NCBI RefSeq assembly: GCF_013456555.2
Contig: NZ_CP059154.1
Span: 1,240,001 to 1,304,000, forward strand
DNA from: Natrinema zhouii
GTDB taxonomy: Archaea; Halobacteriota; Halobacteria; Halobacteriales; Natrialbaceae
Length of the DNA stretch: 64,000 nucleotides
Direction of reading: 5' to 3'
The notes under the pieces: model-generated
Databases searched by the model: none
Told to the model about the DNA's origin: nothing
The model's input: the letters and a program-made list of their open reading frames with translations, nothing else
In this document: positions 34,916 through 44,191 of the stretch, in pieces
How the letters are laid out: every line of letters starts with the position of its first letter
Position numbering within the stretch: the stretch's first letter is position 1
Position numbers and translations under genes: made by a program

Positions 34916-35119
34916 ATGGACGAATATACGCTCGAGGTTCCCGACATGACGTGTGAAGGCTGCGAGATAGTAATCACCGGCGCAGTGGCGGCTCTCCCCG
35001 GCGTGGGCCGCGTGGATACCGATGCAACGACCGGCCGAGTGACGGTCCACGGGGACCCGTCGGCGAAACCACGAGTTCGGGACGCGATCGAGCAAGCCGG
35101 TTACGACGTTCTCGAATAG
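34916..35119 (+). CDS. Heavy-metal-associated (HMA) domain protein, CopZ-like
   Basis: A 67-residue ferredoxin-fold copper chaperone. The metal site is MTCEGCE (residues 11-17), and the rest follows the HMA pattern to AIEQAGYDVLE. It probably carries Cu(I) in the cytoplasm. The ATG at 34916 follows a TATA-like ATTTATACG at about 34880-34888. A 33-codon gene begins 2 nt after its stop, and then a DUF2182 membrane protein, so the three form an operon. Confidence 0.9.
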   Translation: MDEYTLEVPDMTCEGCEIVITGAVAALPGVGRVDTDATTGRVTVHGDPSAKPRVRDAIEQAGYDVLE

Positions 35120-35121
35120 TG

Positions 35122-35223
35122 ATGTTCGGTGACAACTCGTCGATCTCCCGTCCAATGTGCCATTCGGACCCTGAACTGCTGGCGTCGGCCCATCGCGCTC
35201 TCGAGCGCGGGATCCCCCCATGA
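35122..35223 (+). CDS. 33-residue mini-protein coupled to the DUF2182 gene
   Basis: Reads MFGDNSSISRPMCHSDPELL and ends HRALERGIPP. It begins 2 nt after the HMA gene stop, and its TGA overlaps the ATG of the DUF2182 gene as ATGA. The tight placement is the evidence for coding. The MCH motif could bind copper, but this is a guess. Confidence 0.5.
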   Translation: MFGDNSSISRPMCHSDPELLASAHRALERGIPP

Positions 35224-36065
35224 GTGTCTCGCTCCGGTCCGTATTCGAAGGGACGACAGATCGCTGCGCCGTCGACATCGATCGGACGACCGCAGTCGTC
35301 GCGGCCATGCTCGGCCTCGACGCGATCTGGTGGCTGCTGTTGTACGGTGGTCACGTCCCGATGCCGGGGAGGCAGTGGCTACTCGTGACGGCCGAAATCC
35401 CGATGGCCGCGCCCGGCGCGATGGAACGCGGCGTCTTCCACGTCGGGACGCTCGAGGCGGTCGCCGGCTACACCGCCATGTGGGGCGTGATGATGTGGGC
35501 GATGATGCAACCGGCGATGATGCGGTTTACCCGGGAATACACCGCCGCGTATCGAGGATCGGCTATCGGCGCAGCGCGGGCGCTGGCTTCGTTTCTCGTC
35601 AGTTACTACGCCGTCTGGCTGATCACGGCCTGCGTTCCGCTCCTGTACAACGCGGTTCTCCCGGGCGGAATTTACGGCGTTACCCGCGAGTACACACACT
35701 TCGTCGTCGGTGGCGTCCTCGTCCTCACCGGGATCTACCAGCTCTCGAGGTTCAAACGGTCGTTCCTGCGGACGTGTTGTGCCAACGTTCCGTCCCATCA
35801 GGACGGCGTCCTCCTCGCGATCCGGGAGGGGTTGTATCACGGCGTGCGCTGTATCCTCACCTGCTTCGGGGTCTTCTTCCTCGTGATGATCGCGTTCGGT
35901 GAGATGAACCACGTTTGGATGGTCGCACTGACGGGGATCGTCACGATAGAACGCCTCCCGTCTTGGGGTGAGGAGATCGCCGTCGGCATCGGTCTCGTCT
36001 CGCTCGTTGCCGGCGCGATCGTTCTGGTGGTCCGTCCGGCTCTCCCCATCGCGTTCGCCCTCTGA
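35220..36065 (+). CDS. DUF2182 metal-associated membrane protein
   Basis: A 281-residue protein with about seven membrane spans. The Met-rich family hallmark MWGVMMWAMMQPAMM lies at about residues 85-100, and a second Cys/Met-containing part (RTCCANVPSHQDG, VRCILTCFGVFF) follows. DUF2182 proteins are thought to bind metal through such motifs. Co-transcription with a copper chaperone suggests copper handling. Function is not established for the family. Confidence 0.88.
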   Translation: MSVSLRSVFEGTTDRCAVDIDRTTAVVAAMLGLDAIWWLLLYGGHVPMPGRQWLLVTAEIPMAAPGAMERGVFHVGTLEAVAGYTAMWGVMMWAMMQPAMMRFTREYTAAYRGSAIGAARALASFLVSYYAVWLITACVPLLYNAVLPGGIYGVTREYTHFVVGGVLVLTGIYQLSRFKRSFLRTCCANVPSHQDGVLLAIREGLYHGVRCILTCFGVFFLVMIAFGEMNHVWMVALTGIVTIERLPSWGEEIAVGIGLVSLVAGAIVLVVRPALPIAFAL

Positions 36066-36166
36066 GGCGACCGCGTACCGCGGCCGCCGTGAGCCGTCGG
36101 AAACGGGGACGTTGCGTTCGCCGCCTCGAGAGCGCTTTTCCGTTCGGCGCGCGTACCTCTATCGAG

Positions 36167-36685
36167 ATGAGCGAGCGCCGCCGACTCACGACCGTCGAGA
36201 CGGTTCACGAGAATCGGTCGTGGCTGTTTACGATCCGAGACCAGTACGGCGAACCGGACGAAGCGATTCTCGTCCCCTGCGAGGACAGCGTGGAACACGG
36301 TTCCACGAGCAGTCGGTCTGCGGTCGACGACACCGGAAGACGCGGAGCGCCTTCCGAGCCCTCGGTCGCTGACGCTCCCGACGACGGCGTCGAGGCGTGG
36401 ATCAATCGCTGCACCCACGAAGCCCAGCGACTCGATACGGGCCGCGGGGCCGCGATGCGCGACGGACAGATCATCTGTCCGAAACACGGCTCGATGTTCG
36501 ACTCCTGCTCGGGCTATTGCGACAACGGCGAGGCGGCCGACACGACGCTTCCAGCCGTCGAAATCAGCGTCGACGACGGCGTCGTCTATCTGACCGACGG
36601 CCATGTGACCTTCGCCCACGAGGGCGGGATCAACGAGGGCGATGACGACGGCGGTCCCGCGTCGACCTCCCATATCGGGTTCTGA
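36167..36685 (+). CDS. Rieske [2Fe-2S] protein
   Basis: A 172-residue soluble protein. The Rieske cluster ligands are CTHEAQRLD (CxH) and CPKHGSMFD (CxxH) at about residues 83-110. It lacks the membrane anchor and the disulfide Cys pair of bc1-type Rieske proteins, so it belongs to the ferredoxin-like or dioxygenase-electron-donor group. A non-conserved acidic insert (about 45-80) precedes the cluster. The partner oxygenase or reductase is not nearby. The ATG at 36167 gives a normal Rieske N-terminus. Confidence 0.88.
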   Translation: MSERRRLTTVETVHENRSWLFTIRDQYGEPDEAILVPCEDSVEHGSTSSRSAVDDTGRRGAPSEPSVADAPDDGVEAWINRCTHEAQRLDTGRGAAMRDGQIICPKHGSMFDSCSGYCDNGEAADTTLPAVEISVDDGVVYLTDGHVTFAHEGGINEGDDDGGPASTSHIGF

Positions 36686-36765
36686 TCGTCCACGGCAGCG
36701 ACTGACTCTCGAAGGATTGTACGCGTCTCGAAAACGTATTCCGCGCGCTACGACTACGAGCGCCT

Positions 36766-37539
36766 ATGCTCACCTTCATCGGCCTCGGTCTCTACGACGA
36801 GCGCTCGATCACCGTCGAGGGCCGGGACGCCCTGCAGGCGGCCGACCGCGTCTACGCCGAATTTTATACCAGTCAGCTGATCGGGACGACGATCGACGAC
36901 CTCGAGTCGTATCACGACCTCGAGATCGAGGTCCGGGACCGCGCCGGCGTCGAACAAGATCCCGGCGACATGCTCGCAGCGGCCGAGAGCGAAGACGTCG
37001 CGTTCCTGACGGCGGGCGATACGATGATCTCGACGACCCACGTCGACCTCCGGCTGCGGGCCCACGACCGCGGAATCGAGACGCGGGTGATCCACGGCGT
37101 CACCGCCCAGACGGCTACCAGCGCGCTGACCGGGCTACAGAACTACCGATTCGGCAAGGCGACGACGCTGCCGTTCCCGTACGCCCACGGCGCCGACGGC
37201 CTTCCGGCGAGCGTCACCGAGACGATCGACGATAATCGCGCCGATGGCCTTCACACCGTCGTCTATCTGGACATAAAGGCCGAGCGCGGGGAGTACATGA
37301 CCGCCGACGTCGGTGCTGATCTGCTCGCCGAGGAGTACCCCGACCTCGTGGGCGTCGTCGTCGCCCGCGCGGGCAGCCCCGTTCCACTCGTCGCGGCCGG
37401 AACGATGGCCGAACTGGCAGATCGCGAGTTCGGGGAGCCGTTACACCTGCTCGTGATCCCCGGTGAGTGTCACCTGCTCGAGGCCGACGCGCTGGTCGAA
37501 CTGGCCGGGGCGGACCGGGACACCCTGGATATCGCCTGA
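36766..37539 (+). CDS. dphB: Diphthine synthase
   Basis: A 257-residue AdoMet methyltransferase of the tetrapyrrole-methylase fold. The N-terminus MLTFIGLGLYDERSITVEG and the motif FLTAGDTMISTTHVDLRLRA are those of DphB/Dph5. It trimethylates the modified His of elongation factor 2 in diphthamide formation. Length is standard. It is a single gene; the next start is 108 nt downstream. Confidence 0.96.
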   Translation: MLTFIGLGLYDERSITVEGRDALQAADRVYAEFYTSQLIGTTIDDLESYHDLEIEVRDRAGVEQDPGDMLAAAESEDVAFLTAGDTMISTTHVDLRLRAHDRGIETRVIHGVTAQTATSALTGLQNYRFGKATTLPFPYAHGADGLPASVTETIDDNRADGLHTVVYLDIKAERGEYMTADVGADLLAEEYPDLVGVVVARAGSPVPLVAAGTMAELADREFGEPLHLLVIPGECHLLEADALVELAGADRDTLDIA

Positions 37540-37646
37540 CGCCGGATCTGACTGCGGGGCGGTGCGTTGTATCAGCTCCAGAGTACGGTGTATCCACCGG
37601 ACCCGGAGGCCGGCATATTTACGACCGGGGTGGGAAACAGTGGCCT

Positions 37647-38441
37647 ATGAGCAGACGGGAGGGCACAGCGGGGGCGGCCCGTCCGGACGGATCGGAGACG
37701 GAGGGCGATGAAACCGATCTCGACCGGGACACCCTCGAGCTGGCCCGCGAGGAACTTCGGACGACGTTCGACTACCAGGTCGAACGGATTCAGGAGATAG
37801 ACGAGAAGGCGATCGAGATTCTGAAAGCGAACCTCCTGTTGATCGGCCTGGTCGTCACGGGCGGTTCGATCGTCGTTCAGACCGACCTCGATATCGCGCC
37901 GTTCGTCAACATCTTTTCGATTACCAGCGCACTCCTCCTGTTGGTCTCGACGGGGCTCGCTGGAGTAACGTACACGGCTTCGAATCTCAGAGGCGGCATC
38001 GACGGAGACGCGGTCGACGCCGCGCTCGCGACGGCTCGGGGCGATCCCGAGAGCGACGCGGATCGGTTCGAGGTGCGACTGCTCCGGAGCTACGGGCAGT
38101 GGATCGAGTACAACGCGCGGGTGACGGCCGTCAACGACATGTTCGCGACGATTACCGTCCTCATCGTTATCGCCGCGTTCGTCTACGTCGTCGCCGGAAT
38201 CGCGGTCGGTGCGCTCGGCCCGTCGATGCTCGTCTCGGTGATCGCCTTTCTCGCGCTCACGGCCGCGCTGGTGTGGCTCGGCGGCTTCGCCTACTACATG
38301 GACCACCTCGGCGCGAGCGACGAGCGCTGGGCGGGCACGTTCGACGGCGTCAGGATCTCGAAGGGCGTAACCCGGAACCGCGGGCTGTCGACGCTTCGGT
38401 CGATGTCGAGAACGGATCCGAACGACGACGAAGCGGAGTGA
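37647..38441 (+). CDS. Four-span membrane protein of unknown function
   Basis: A 264-residue protein. Acidic N-terminus to residue 35, a helix (TLELAREELRTTFDYQVERI), then spans LKANLLLIGLVVTGGSIVV, FSITSALLLLVSTGLAGVTY, ITVLIVIAAFVYVVAGIAVG and VSVIAFLALTAALVWLGGFA. The layout of a helical soluble head followed by two pairs of spans resembles small SLATT-like or sensor-effector membrane proteins, but I cannot assign a family. The ATG at 37647 starts the conserved-looking part. Confidence 0.8.
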   Translation: MSRREGTAGAARPDGSETEGDETDLDRDTLELAREELRTTFDYQVERIQEIDEKAIEILKANLLLIGLVVTGGSIVVQTDLDIAPFVNIFSITSALLLLVSTGLAGVTYTASNLRGGIDGDAVDAALATARGDPESDADRFEVRLLRSYGQWIEYNARVTAVNDMFATITVLIVIAAFVYVVAGIAVGALGPSMLVSVIAFLALTAALVWLGGFAYYMDHLGASDERWAGTFDGVRISKGVTRNRGLSTLRSMSRTDPNDDEAE

Positions 38442-38514
38442 GAACGACCGGGTCGCTAAGAACGGTCGAGGCGCTCAACTCGTCCATCACAGGCAGCCGA
38501 TACCGGACTGGCGG

Positions 38515-39594
38515 TTAGTCTAACACCGACTCGAGTCGATCCAGGAAGTCGCCGGGGACCTCGACGTGGGGCGTGTGTCCCGTGTTCCCGAAGACGACTT
38601 CCTCGAACTCGCCGCCGCGGTCGGCGTAGGTCTCGAGGACGGCGCGGGTCTGGTCGACCATCGGCTGGGGCGGGAAGACGTCCTCGCCGGGCCACTCCGG
38701 GAGTTCGCCCATTCGACCGAGCGTACCGAGATCGAACAGGGAGGCGTTCGAGACGATCTGGTCGGAATCGCCGCGGATCCACAGCACGGGCGGTTTCTCG
38801 TCGGGATCGATCTCGGTGATCGCCTCGAGTTCACAGTACTTCGGCGAGATGGCGTTGTTCACACCGGTTTCGCCCGGTGCGATGCCGGGCCAGTTGTCGC
38901 TCGGCTTCGAGGAACCCGGATAGTTCCCGTCGCCGGTCGCCGTATCGAGCATCCCCGTCAGATACGATTCCTCGCGCTCACCGTCGAACTCGTGGGTCGG
39001 GTCGACGTAGTAGGTTCGGAGGACCTTTCGCGGGGACGTCTGGCCCTCCACGCTCCGGTCGCGGTCGGCGAGTCCCGCGACGAAGTCGTCGTTGCCGATT
39101 CCGCCGCCCGAACCCGCGTAGTCGTCGAAGCAGGGCGTTCCGTCGACGTCTTTCGTGCCGCCGAACCCGTACGGCGAGAGCGGGTTAACGAGGACGAGTT
39201 CGGAGACGGCCTCGGGGTGATCGATCGCGTACCGCATCGCGACACCGCCGCCGTTCGACCAGCCGACGAGAACGAACGGTCTCGCAAGGTCGAGTTCGGT
39301 CACCAGCGCGTGCAGGTCGCCCTCGAAGTCGCCGAGCCCGTTCGTCGCGTCGACCGGTTTCGTCTCCGAATCGCCGTAGCCCCGCAAGTCGGGCGTGATC
39401 GCTCGGTGACGACTCGAGAGGTCCGCCATCACGTCTTCGAAAAATCGCGAGGAAGAGACGTTGCCGTGGAGGAAGACGACGGTTTCGCCCTCGTCGGCTC
39501 GACCGGACCCGCCGGACTCGAGGTAGTGCGTCTCGAGGCGGTCGGTTTCGACGGTTCGCGAGTCGACGCCAGCGAGGGTGTCGTCCCGAGGCAT
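38515..39594 (-). CDS. Alpha/beta hydrolase
   Basis: A 359-residue hydrolase. The oxyanion region is VVFLHGNVSSSRFF, the nucleophile elbow VGWSNGGGVAMRY (Ser), the acid lies in IRGDSDQIV, and the catalytic His is probably in GNTGHTPHVEVPGDF. A long cap insertion (about residues 160-260) sets substrate choice, which cannot be read from the sequence. The start is the ATG at 39594. It is convergent with the membrane protein gene ending at 38441. Confidence 0.9.
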   Translation of the reverse strand: MPRDDTLAGVDSRTVETDRLETHYLESGGSGRADEGETVVFLHGNVSSSRFFEDVMADLSSRHRAITPDLRGYGDSETKPVDATNGLGDFEGDLHALVTELDLARPFVLVGWSNGGGVAMRYAIDHPEAVSELVLVNPLSPYGFGGTKDVDGTPCFDDYAGSGGGIGNDDFVAGLADRDRSVEGQTSPRKVLRTYYVDPTHEFDGEREESYLTGMLDTATGDGNYPGSSKPSDNWPGIAPGETGVNNAISPKYCELEAITEIDPDEKPPVLWIRGDSDQIVSNASLFDLGTLGRMGELPEWPGEDVFPPQPMVDQTRAVLETYADRGGEFEEVVFGNTGHTPHVEVPGDFLDRLESVLD

Positions 39595-39751
39595 ACCTGC
39601 CTCAATCACGGCGAGTGTGATAGGTGTCGGGATTGCTTTCACAACCGGTGTCGGTTCGAGCGCGATGGCTACTCCCGTCTCCCGGATTCGGGATCGGTCA
39701 CGATCGATGTCACTCAGTGAACACTGGCAATATTAATTCTAGAGTATCGAT

Positions 39752-39762
39752 CAGAAACGATC
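39752..39762 (+). promoter_or_regulatory. Motif shared by fba and glpR promoters
   Basis: CAGAAACGATC lies about 32 nt before the fba ATG, just upstream of an AT-rich TATA candidate (AAAATAATTC). The same 11 bases occur in the same orientation relative to glpR at 47850-47840. It may be part of an operator for a sugar-responsive regulator such as GlpR. Confidence 0.4.
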
Positions 39763-39793
39763 ATATCCGAAAATAATTCATCACTGGATTCGA

Positions 39794-40588
39794 ATGGGAC
39801 GAGACATGAAAGCGTTCGACGAGACACCGATCAGTCGAAACGGGAAATCGCTCATCCTCGCCCACGACCACGGCCTCGAGCACGGGCCGACGGCGTTCGA
39901 GGGCGTCGAGGATCGGCTCGATCCGGAGACGATCTTCGAGATGGCGACCCACGACGCGGTCACCGCGCTGGCCGTCCAGAAGGGACTCGCCGAGACGTAC
40001 TACCCCTCCTACGAGGACGACGTGGCGTTGCTCGCGAAGTGCAACGGGACCTCGAGTCTCTGGGAGGGCGAACCGTACTCGCCGCGGACGTGGTCGGTCG
40101 AAAGTGCCGTCGAGATCGGCGCCGATGCGATCGGCTACACCGTTTACCCGGGCACGAACCGCGAGCCGGAGATGATCGAGGAGTTCCGCGCGGTCCAAGA
40201 ACGAGCGCGCGACCACGGTCTTCCCGTCGCCATGTGGTCGTATCCGCGCGGCCAGGCGATCAAGGAACACCGACGCCCCGAGGTCATCGCCTACGCGGCC
40301 CGGATCGGACTCGAGTTGGGCGCCGACATCGCGAAGGTGAAGTACCCGCGCAGTCCGGAGGCGCTCTCGCACGCGGTCGACGCGGCCGGCGACGTCCGGG
40401 TCGTCCTGAGCGGCGGGTCGAAGACGAGCGATTACGAGTTCCTCTCGACGGTCGAAGCCGCCATGGACGCCGGTGCGGGCGGGCTCGCCGTCGGTCGAAA
40501 CGTCTGGCAGCGAGAGAACCCCGAACGGATCCTCGACGCCCTCGAGCAAGTGATATTCGAGGGCGCGTCGGCCGACGGCGCGCTATGA
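39794..40588 (+). CDS. fba: Fructose-bisphosphate aldolase, class I DhnA type
   Basis: A 264-residue Schiff-base aldolase of the archaeal DhnA/FbaB family. The Schiff-base Lys is in IAKVKYPRSP, with LILAHDHGLEHGP at the N-terminus and VLSGGSKTSD as the phosphate-binding loop. It cleaves fructose 1,6-bisphosphate, and here probably serves fructose breakdown. A start at 39806 is also possible. The next gene, fbp, overlaps by ATGA. Haloferax has a homologous aldolase next to its fructose PTS, so the arrangement is conserved. Confidence 0.95.
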   Translation: MGRDMKAFDETPISRNGKSLILAHDHGLEHGPTAFEGVEDRLDPETIFEMATHDAVTALAVQKGLAETYYPSYEDDVALLAKCNGTSSLWEGEPYSPRTWSVESAVEIGADAIGYTVYPGTNREPEMIEEFRAVQERARDHGLPVAMWSYPRGQAIKEHRRPEVIAYAARIGLELGADIAKVKYPRSPEALSHAVDAAGDVRVVLSGGSKTSDYEFLSTVEAAMDAGAGGLAVGRNVWQRENPERILDALEQVIFEGASADGAL

Positions 40589-41565
40589 CCGTGGCCGATC
40601 CGGACGCCGACCACGAACCGATCCTGGACGCGGTCGGGGCGGTCGCCGCCGACGTGCCCGCCGAACTGCCGCGTCTGCGCGGCCACCGCGACGCCGCTAC
40701 GGCTCCCGCCGCCACTGGCGGTGACGACGACCGGGCGACCGACGAACGCAACCCGACCGGCGACGATCAGTCGGCGGCCGATCGATGGCTCGACGACCGC
40801 TTTCGCGAGGCGATCGCGTCGCTCGAGGCGGTCGGCGCCTACGCGAGCGAGGAACGCACCGAGGCGCTCGACTGCGGCGACGGGTACGGCGTCGCCATCG
40901 ACCCGCTCGACGGCTCGGACAACCTCGCCGCGAACGCCCCGATCGGGACGGTCCTGGGGATCTACGACGCGCCGCTGCCGGCCCGCGGCACCGACCTCGT
41001 CGCGAGCGCAATCGTGATCTTCGGGCCGACTGTCACGATGACCGTCGCGGCCGACGGCGACGTGGTTCGGTATCGGGTCGACGAGGACGGTGAGCGAACC
41101 GATCCACACCGGGTTTCTCTCGCGAGCGAGCGTGCCGCGGACGGTGCTGGCGACGAGATCGACGGCGTCTGTGGCTACTCCGGCCGCCGCGACGATCTGT
41201 CGCCGACCCTGCTGGATCTCTTCGATTCGTTCCGCGCCGAGCGACGGTTGCGGTACTGCGGCGCGGCAGTCGCCGACGTGGTGACGCTCCTCGAACACGG
41301 CGGGGTGCTCTGCTATCCGGCCACCGATCGCCGACCGGACGGCGTCTTGCGCCTGCAGTACGAGGCGAATCCGATCGCACACGTCGTCGAGACTGCCGGC
41401 GGCCGAGCGATCGACGGTTCCACGGTCGGGGGTGAGGCCGATACAGACACGGCACCGAGCCGGCTCCGACAGCGGGATCCGAACGGTCTGCACGAACGCG
41501 TGCCGGTCTTCGTCGGCTCTCCGGAGCCGATCGGCCGGATAGAATCCGCCCTCGGGACCGAGTAA
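40585..41565 (+). CDS. fbp: Fructose-1,6-bisphosphatase, class 1
   Basis: A 326-residue sugar phosphatase. The metal-binding motif DPLDGSDN (about residues 110-117), the region preceding it (AYASEER) and DGVLRLQYEANPIAHVVE with the substrate-binding Tyr and Glu are clear. It removes the 1-phosphate in gluconeogenesis. The N-terminal 60 residues include a low-complexity acidic stretch. The start overlaps the fba stop, placing opposite-direction enzymes in one operon. It is convergent with the PTS operon. Confidence 0.92.
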   Translation: MTVADPDADHEPILDAVGAVAADVPAELPRLRGHRDAATAPAATGGDDDRATDERNPTGDDQSAADRWLDDRFREAIASLEAVGAYASEERTEALDCGDGYGVAIDPLDGSDNLAANAPIGTVLGIYDAPLPARGTDLVASAIVIFGPTVTMTVAADGDVVRYRVDEDGERTDPHRVSLASERAADGAGDEIDGVCGYSGRRDDLSPTLLDLFDSFRAERRLRYCGAAVADVVTLLEHGGVLCYPATDRRPDGVLRLQYEANPIAHVVETAGGRAIDGSTVGGEADTDTAPSRLRQRDPNGLHERVPVFVGSPEPIGRIESALGTE

Positions 41566-41683
41566 CGAGTGTGACTTCGATTGCTGAACCGAGGTTCGTT
41601 ACCAAGTCGAGGCGCTCGCACCCGAAGAGATCAAGCGGACTGTGCGGGCGGAGAACAGAGCGAACGCACCGAAACGATCGGCG

Positions 41684-42145
41684 TTAAGAAAGAAGCCGCT
41701 TGAGCCGGGCGAACAGCCCCTTCGAGGGGTCGCCGCCGCGTTTCACGGATTCGCTCGAGCCCTCGATGTCGCCGTCGGTGCCGGCGGCGACGTCGGTCTC
41801 CACTCCCGGCTCGCTCCGGGTCGTCGCCGTCGCGGTCGTACCGTCGGCCTCCTCGATCGCGCGTTCGAGGAGCCCGTCGGCGTCGTTGACGGCCTCTTTC
41901 ACCGGCGCGTTGACGACCGGCATGTCCGCGAAGCGGTCCTGGTTCACCGAGGTGTCCGCGGCGATGATGACCGCCTCGGCCGCCTCGATGGCCTCGCTCG
42001 AGAGTTCGTTCTCCTGACCCATGGCACCCTGGACCTCGACGTCGATCTCGTGGCCGTTCGCTTGGGCCGTCTGTTCTAAGTTCTCTGCCGCCATCTGGCT
42101 GTGTGCGATACCGGTCGGACAGGACGTGACTGCGACGAATTTCAT
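41684..42145 (-). CDS. ptfB: PTS fructose-specific EIIB component
   Basis: A 153-residue phosphocarrier. The phosphorylated Cys is in the N-terminal VTSCPTGIAHSQMAAE, the hallmark of fructose EIIB. Residues 105-153 are a Thr/Glu/Ser-rich tail ending FARLKRLLS, beyond the usual 100-residue domain. It passes phosphate from EIIA to fructose during uptake by EIIC. Last gene of the PTS run; its ATG overlaps the ptsI stop by 4 nt. Confidence 0.95.
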   Translation of the reverse strand: MKFVAVTSCPTGIAHSQMAAENLEQTAQANGHEIDVEVQGAMGQENELSSEAIEAAEAVIIAADTSVNQDRFADMPVVNAPVKEAVNDADGLLERAIEEADGTTATATTRSEPGVETDVAAGTDGDIEGSSESVKRGGDPSKGLFARLKRLLS

Positions 42146-43893
42146 GGTGTTTCGGAATCTGGATCTGAATCGCGGTTGTGGTCGCGGTTCGCTACGCGCT
42201 CGCGGACGGCGGCGCTCGCGGCCGCGTCCGTCGCGCTATCGGCGAGCGTCTCGGTGTCCGCGGTATCGACCGCCGCGATATTCGCCTTTACGTCGGGGAT
42301 CGTTACGGCACTCATACTGAGTTCGTCGAGCCCGAGCCCCACGAGCAGTTCGGTCAGGTCGGGATCGCCGGCCATCTCGCCACACATGCCGACCCACGCG
42401 TCGCCCGCGTGGCCGGCCGCGACGGTGCGCTCGATCGCCCGGAGCACGGCCGGCTCGCAGGGATCGTGCAACCCGGCGACGCGGTCGTTCTCCCGGGCCG
42501 CGGCCATCACGTACTGCGTGAGGTCGTTCGTGCCGATACTCAGGAAGTCGACGCGTTGGGCGAGCGCCTCGGCCGTCAGCGCCGCGCTCGGCGTTTCGAT
42601 CATCACGCCCAGCTCCGGCACCTCGTGGTCGAGTCCCTCGGACGCGAGGTCGTCGGCGACCGACGCCACGGTCTCCAGGGCGGCCTCGAGTTCCGACACC
42701 GTCGCGACCATCGGGAACATCACCGAGAGCGTTCCCGGCTCGGCCGCGTTCGCCCGGAGCAGCGCGCGCAACTGCGTCTCGAAGAGGTCGGCGTCGGGAC
42801 CGAGCGATCGCCGGATCCCACGTTCGCCGAGGAACGGGTTCTCCGGGTCGGGCATGTCGAGATACGGGATCGGCTTGTCGCCGCCGACGTCGAGCGTCCG
42901 CACGACGACCCGCCCCTCGGGAAACGCCGCGAGCGCCTCGCGGTAGACCTCGAACTGCTCGTCCTCGTCGGGCGGCGCCTCGCGGTCGAGAAAGAGGAAC
43001 TCGGTCCGGAAGAGACCGATCCCGTCCGCGCCCTGCGCGACGGCGCCCTCGAGTTCCGCGGGGGTACCGACGTTGGCCGCGACCTCGACGGAGCGCCCGT
43101 CGGCCGTCGCGACCGGCTCTGAGCGAACCTCGACGTCGCGACCTGCGGCCGCGCGCTCGCGCTGGTCGGGCGTCGGGTCGGCGATCACCGCGCCGTCCTC
43201 CCCGTCGACCAGCACGTCGGCCCCGTCGTCGATCGACTCGAGGTCGTCACCGACGCCGACGACGGCGGGGATCCCCAGCGAACGGGCGAAGATCGCGGCG
43301 TGGGAGGTCCGCCCGCCCTCGATCGTCGCGAAGCCGGCGACGCGATCGGAGTCGAGCTGTGCGGTGTCGCTCGGCGTCAAGCGTTCGGCGAGGAGAATCG
43401 AACCCGTCGACAGCGAGGCGAGGTCGACGCGGTCCGCGTCGGTGAGCAGCCGCAGCAGTCGGTCCCGCACGTCGCGGAGGTCGTCGGCGCGCTCGGCCAT
43501 CCGACCGTCCATCCCCTCGAACTGCGCGATGGGGTCCTCGAAGGCGGCGTCGACCGCGTGTTCGGCGGGCAGGCCGTCGTCGACGGCCGCTTCCACGCCG
43601 TCGATGATCTGGGGATCGTCGACGAACTGCTTGTGGGCGTCGAACACCGCCGCCTCGTCCTCGCCGACGCGCTCGGCGGTCCGCTCGCGTTCGCGTTCGA
43701 GTTCCGCTCGGGCGCGATTGCGGGCGTCTTCGAACCGCGCGCGTTCGGCGTCCGGATCGACCGTCTCGGCCGCCGGCGGCTCGCCGAGCTCGAGGTCGGC
43801 GTTCGGATCGTACCAGACGGCGCTGCCGACGCCGGACAGCGGCGTGACGCCGGTTCCCTCGTGCGATCGCGGTGCGGTCTCGTTGGCGGCCAT
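42142..43893 (-). CDS. ptsI: PTS enzyme I (PEP-protein phosphotransferase)
   Basis: A 583-residue cytoplasmic enzyme. The phospho-His is in GGRTSHAAIFARS (about residue 195). The PEP-binding parts are TEFLFLDREAPPDEDEQFE, RTLDVGGDKPIPYL and MCGEMAGDP near the C-terminus. It takes phosphate from phosphoenolpyruvate and gives it to HPr. Full length. The gene lies between ptsH (4 nt away) and ptfB. Confidence 0.96.
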   Translation of the reverse strand: MAANETAPRSHEGTGVTPLSGVGSAVWYDPNADLELGEPPAAETVDPDAERARFEDARNRARAELERERERTAERVGEDEAAVFDAHKQFVDDPQIIDGVEAAVDDGLPAEHAVDAAFEDPIAQFEGMDGRMAERADDLRDVRDRLLRLLTDADRVDLASLSTGSILLAERLTPSDTAQLDSDRVAGFATIEGGRTSHAAIFARSLGIPAVVGVGDDLESIDDGADVLVDGEDGAVIADPTPDQRERAAAGRDVEVRSEPVATADGRSVEVAANVGTPAELEGAVAQGADGIGLFRTEFLFLDREAPPDEDEQFEVYREALAAFPEGRVVVRTLDVGGDKPIPYLDMPDPENPFLGERGIRRSLGPDADLFETQLRALLRANAAEPGTLSVMFPMVATVSELEAALETVASVADDLASEGLDHEVPELGVMIETPSAALTAEALAQRVDFLSIGTNDLTQYVMAAARENDRVAGLHDPCEPAVLRAIERTVAAGHAGDAWVGMCGEMAGDPDLTELLVGLGLDELSMSAVTIPDVKANIAAVDTADTETLADSATDAAASAAVRERVANRDHNRDSDPDSETP

Positions 43894-43897
43894 CGGT

Positions 43898-44191
43898 TCA
43901 GGTCCCCGAGCTCGATTCGGCCGCGGACTCGGTCTCGGGCGTCGAGAGCAGTTCCTCCAGGTCGTCGAGCGCCGCCTCGGCGTCGTCGCCCTCCGCGATC
44001 AGCCGGACGTCCTCGCCGCTGGCGACGCCGAGGCTGGTCACGGCGAGCATGCTCGCGGCGTCGACCGGATCGTCCCCGTCGGCCGGGGCGACCCGCACGT
44101 CGGCGTCGAACTCGGTCGCCGTCTCGACGAACGTCGCAGCCGGCCGCGCGTGGAGCCCGTCCTCGGGGACCACGGTGACAGTTCGCTCCAT
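43898..44191 (-). CDS. ptsH: PTS phosphocarrier protein HPr
   Basis: A 97-residue HPr. The phosphorylated His15 is in PEDGLHARPAATF. The regulatory Ser46 region reads ASMLAVTSLGV, with Ser present, though no HPr kinase is expected in archaea. The last 15 residues are a Ser/Glu-rich tail. The ATG overlaps the EIIA stop by one base (TGATG). Confidence 0.95.
   Translation of the reverse strand: MERTVTVVPEDGLHARPAATFVETATEFDADVRVAPADGDDPVDAASMLAVTSLGVASGEDVRLIAEGDDAEAALDDLEELLSTPETESAAESSSGT

Noticed and set aside
38566..39720. Open frame of 384 codons opposite the alpha/beta hydrolase
   Set aside because: The minus-strand frame has the full hydrolase motifs; the plus frame has none and is Arg/Val-rich shadow.
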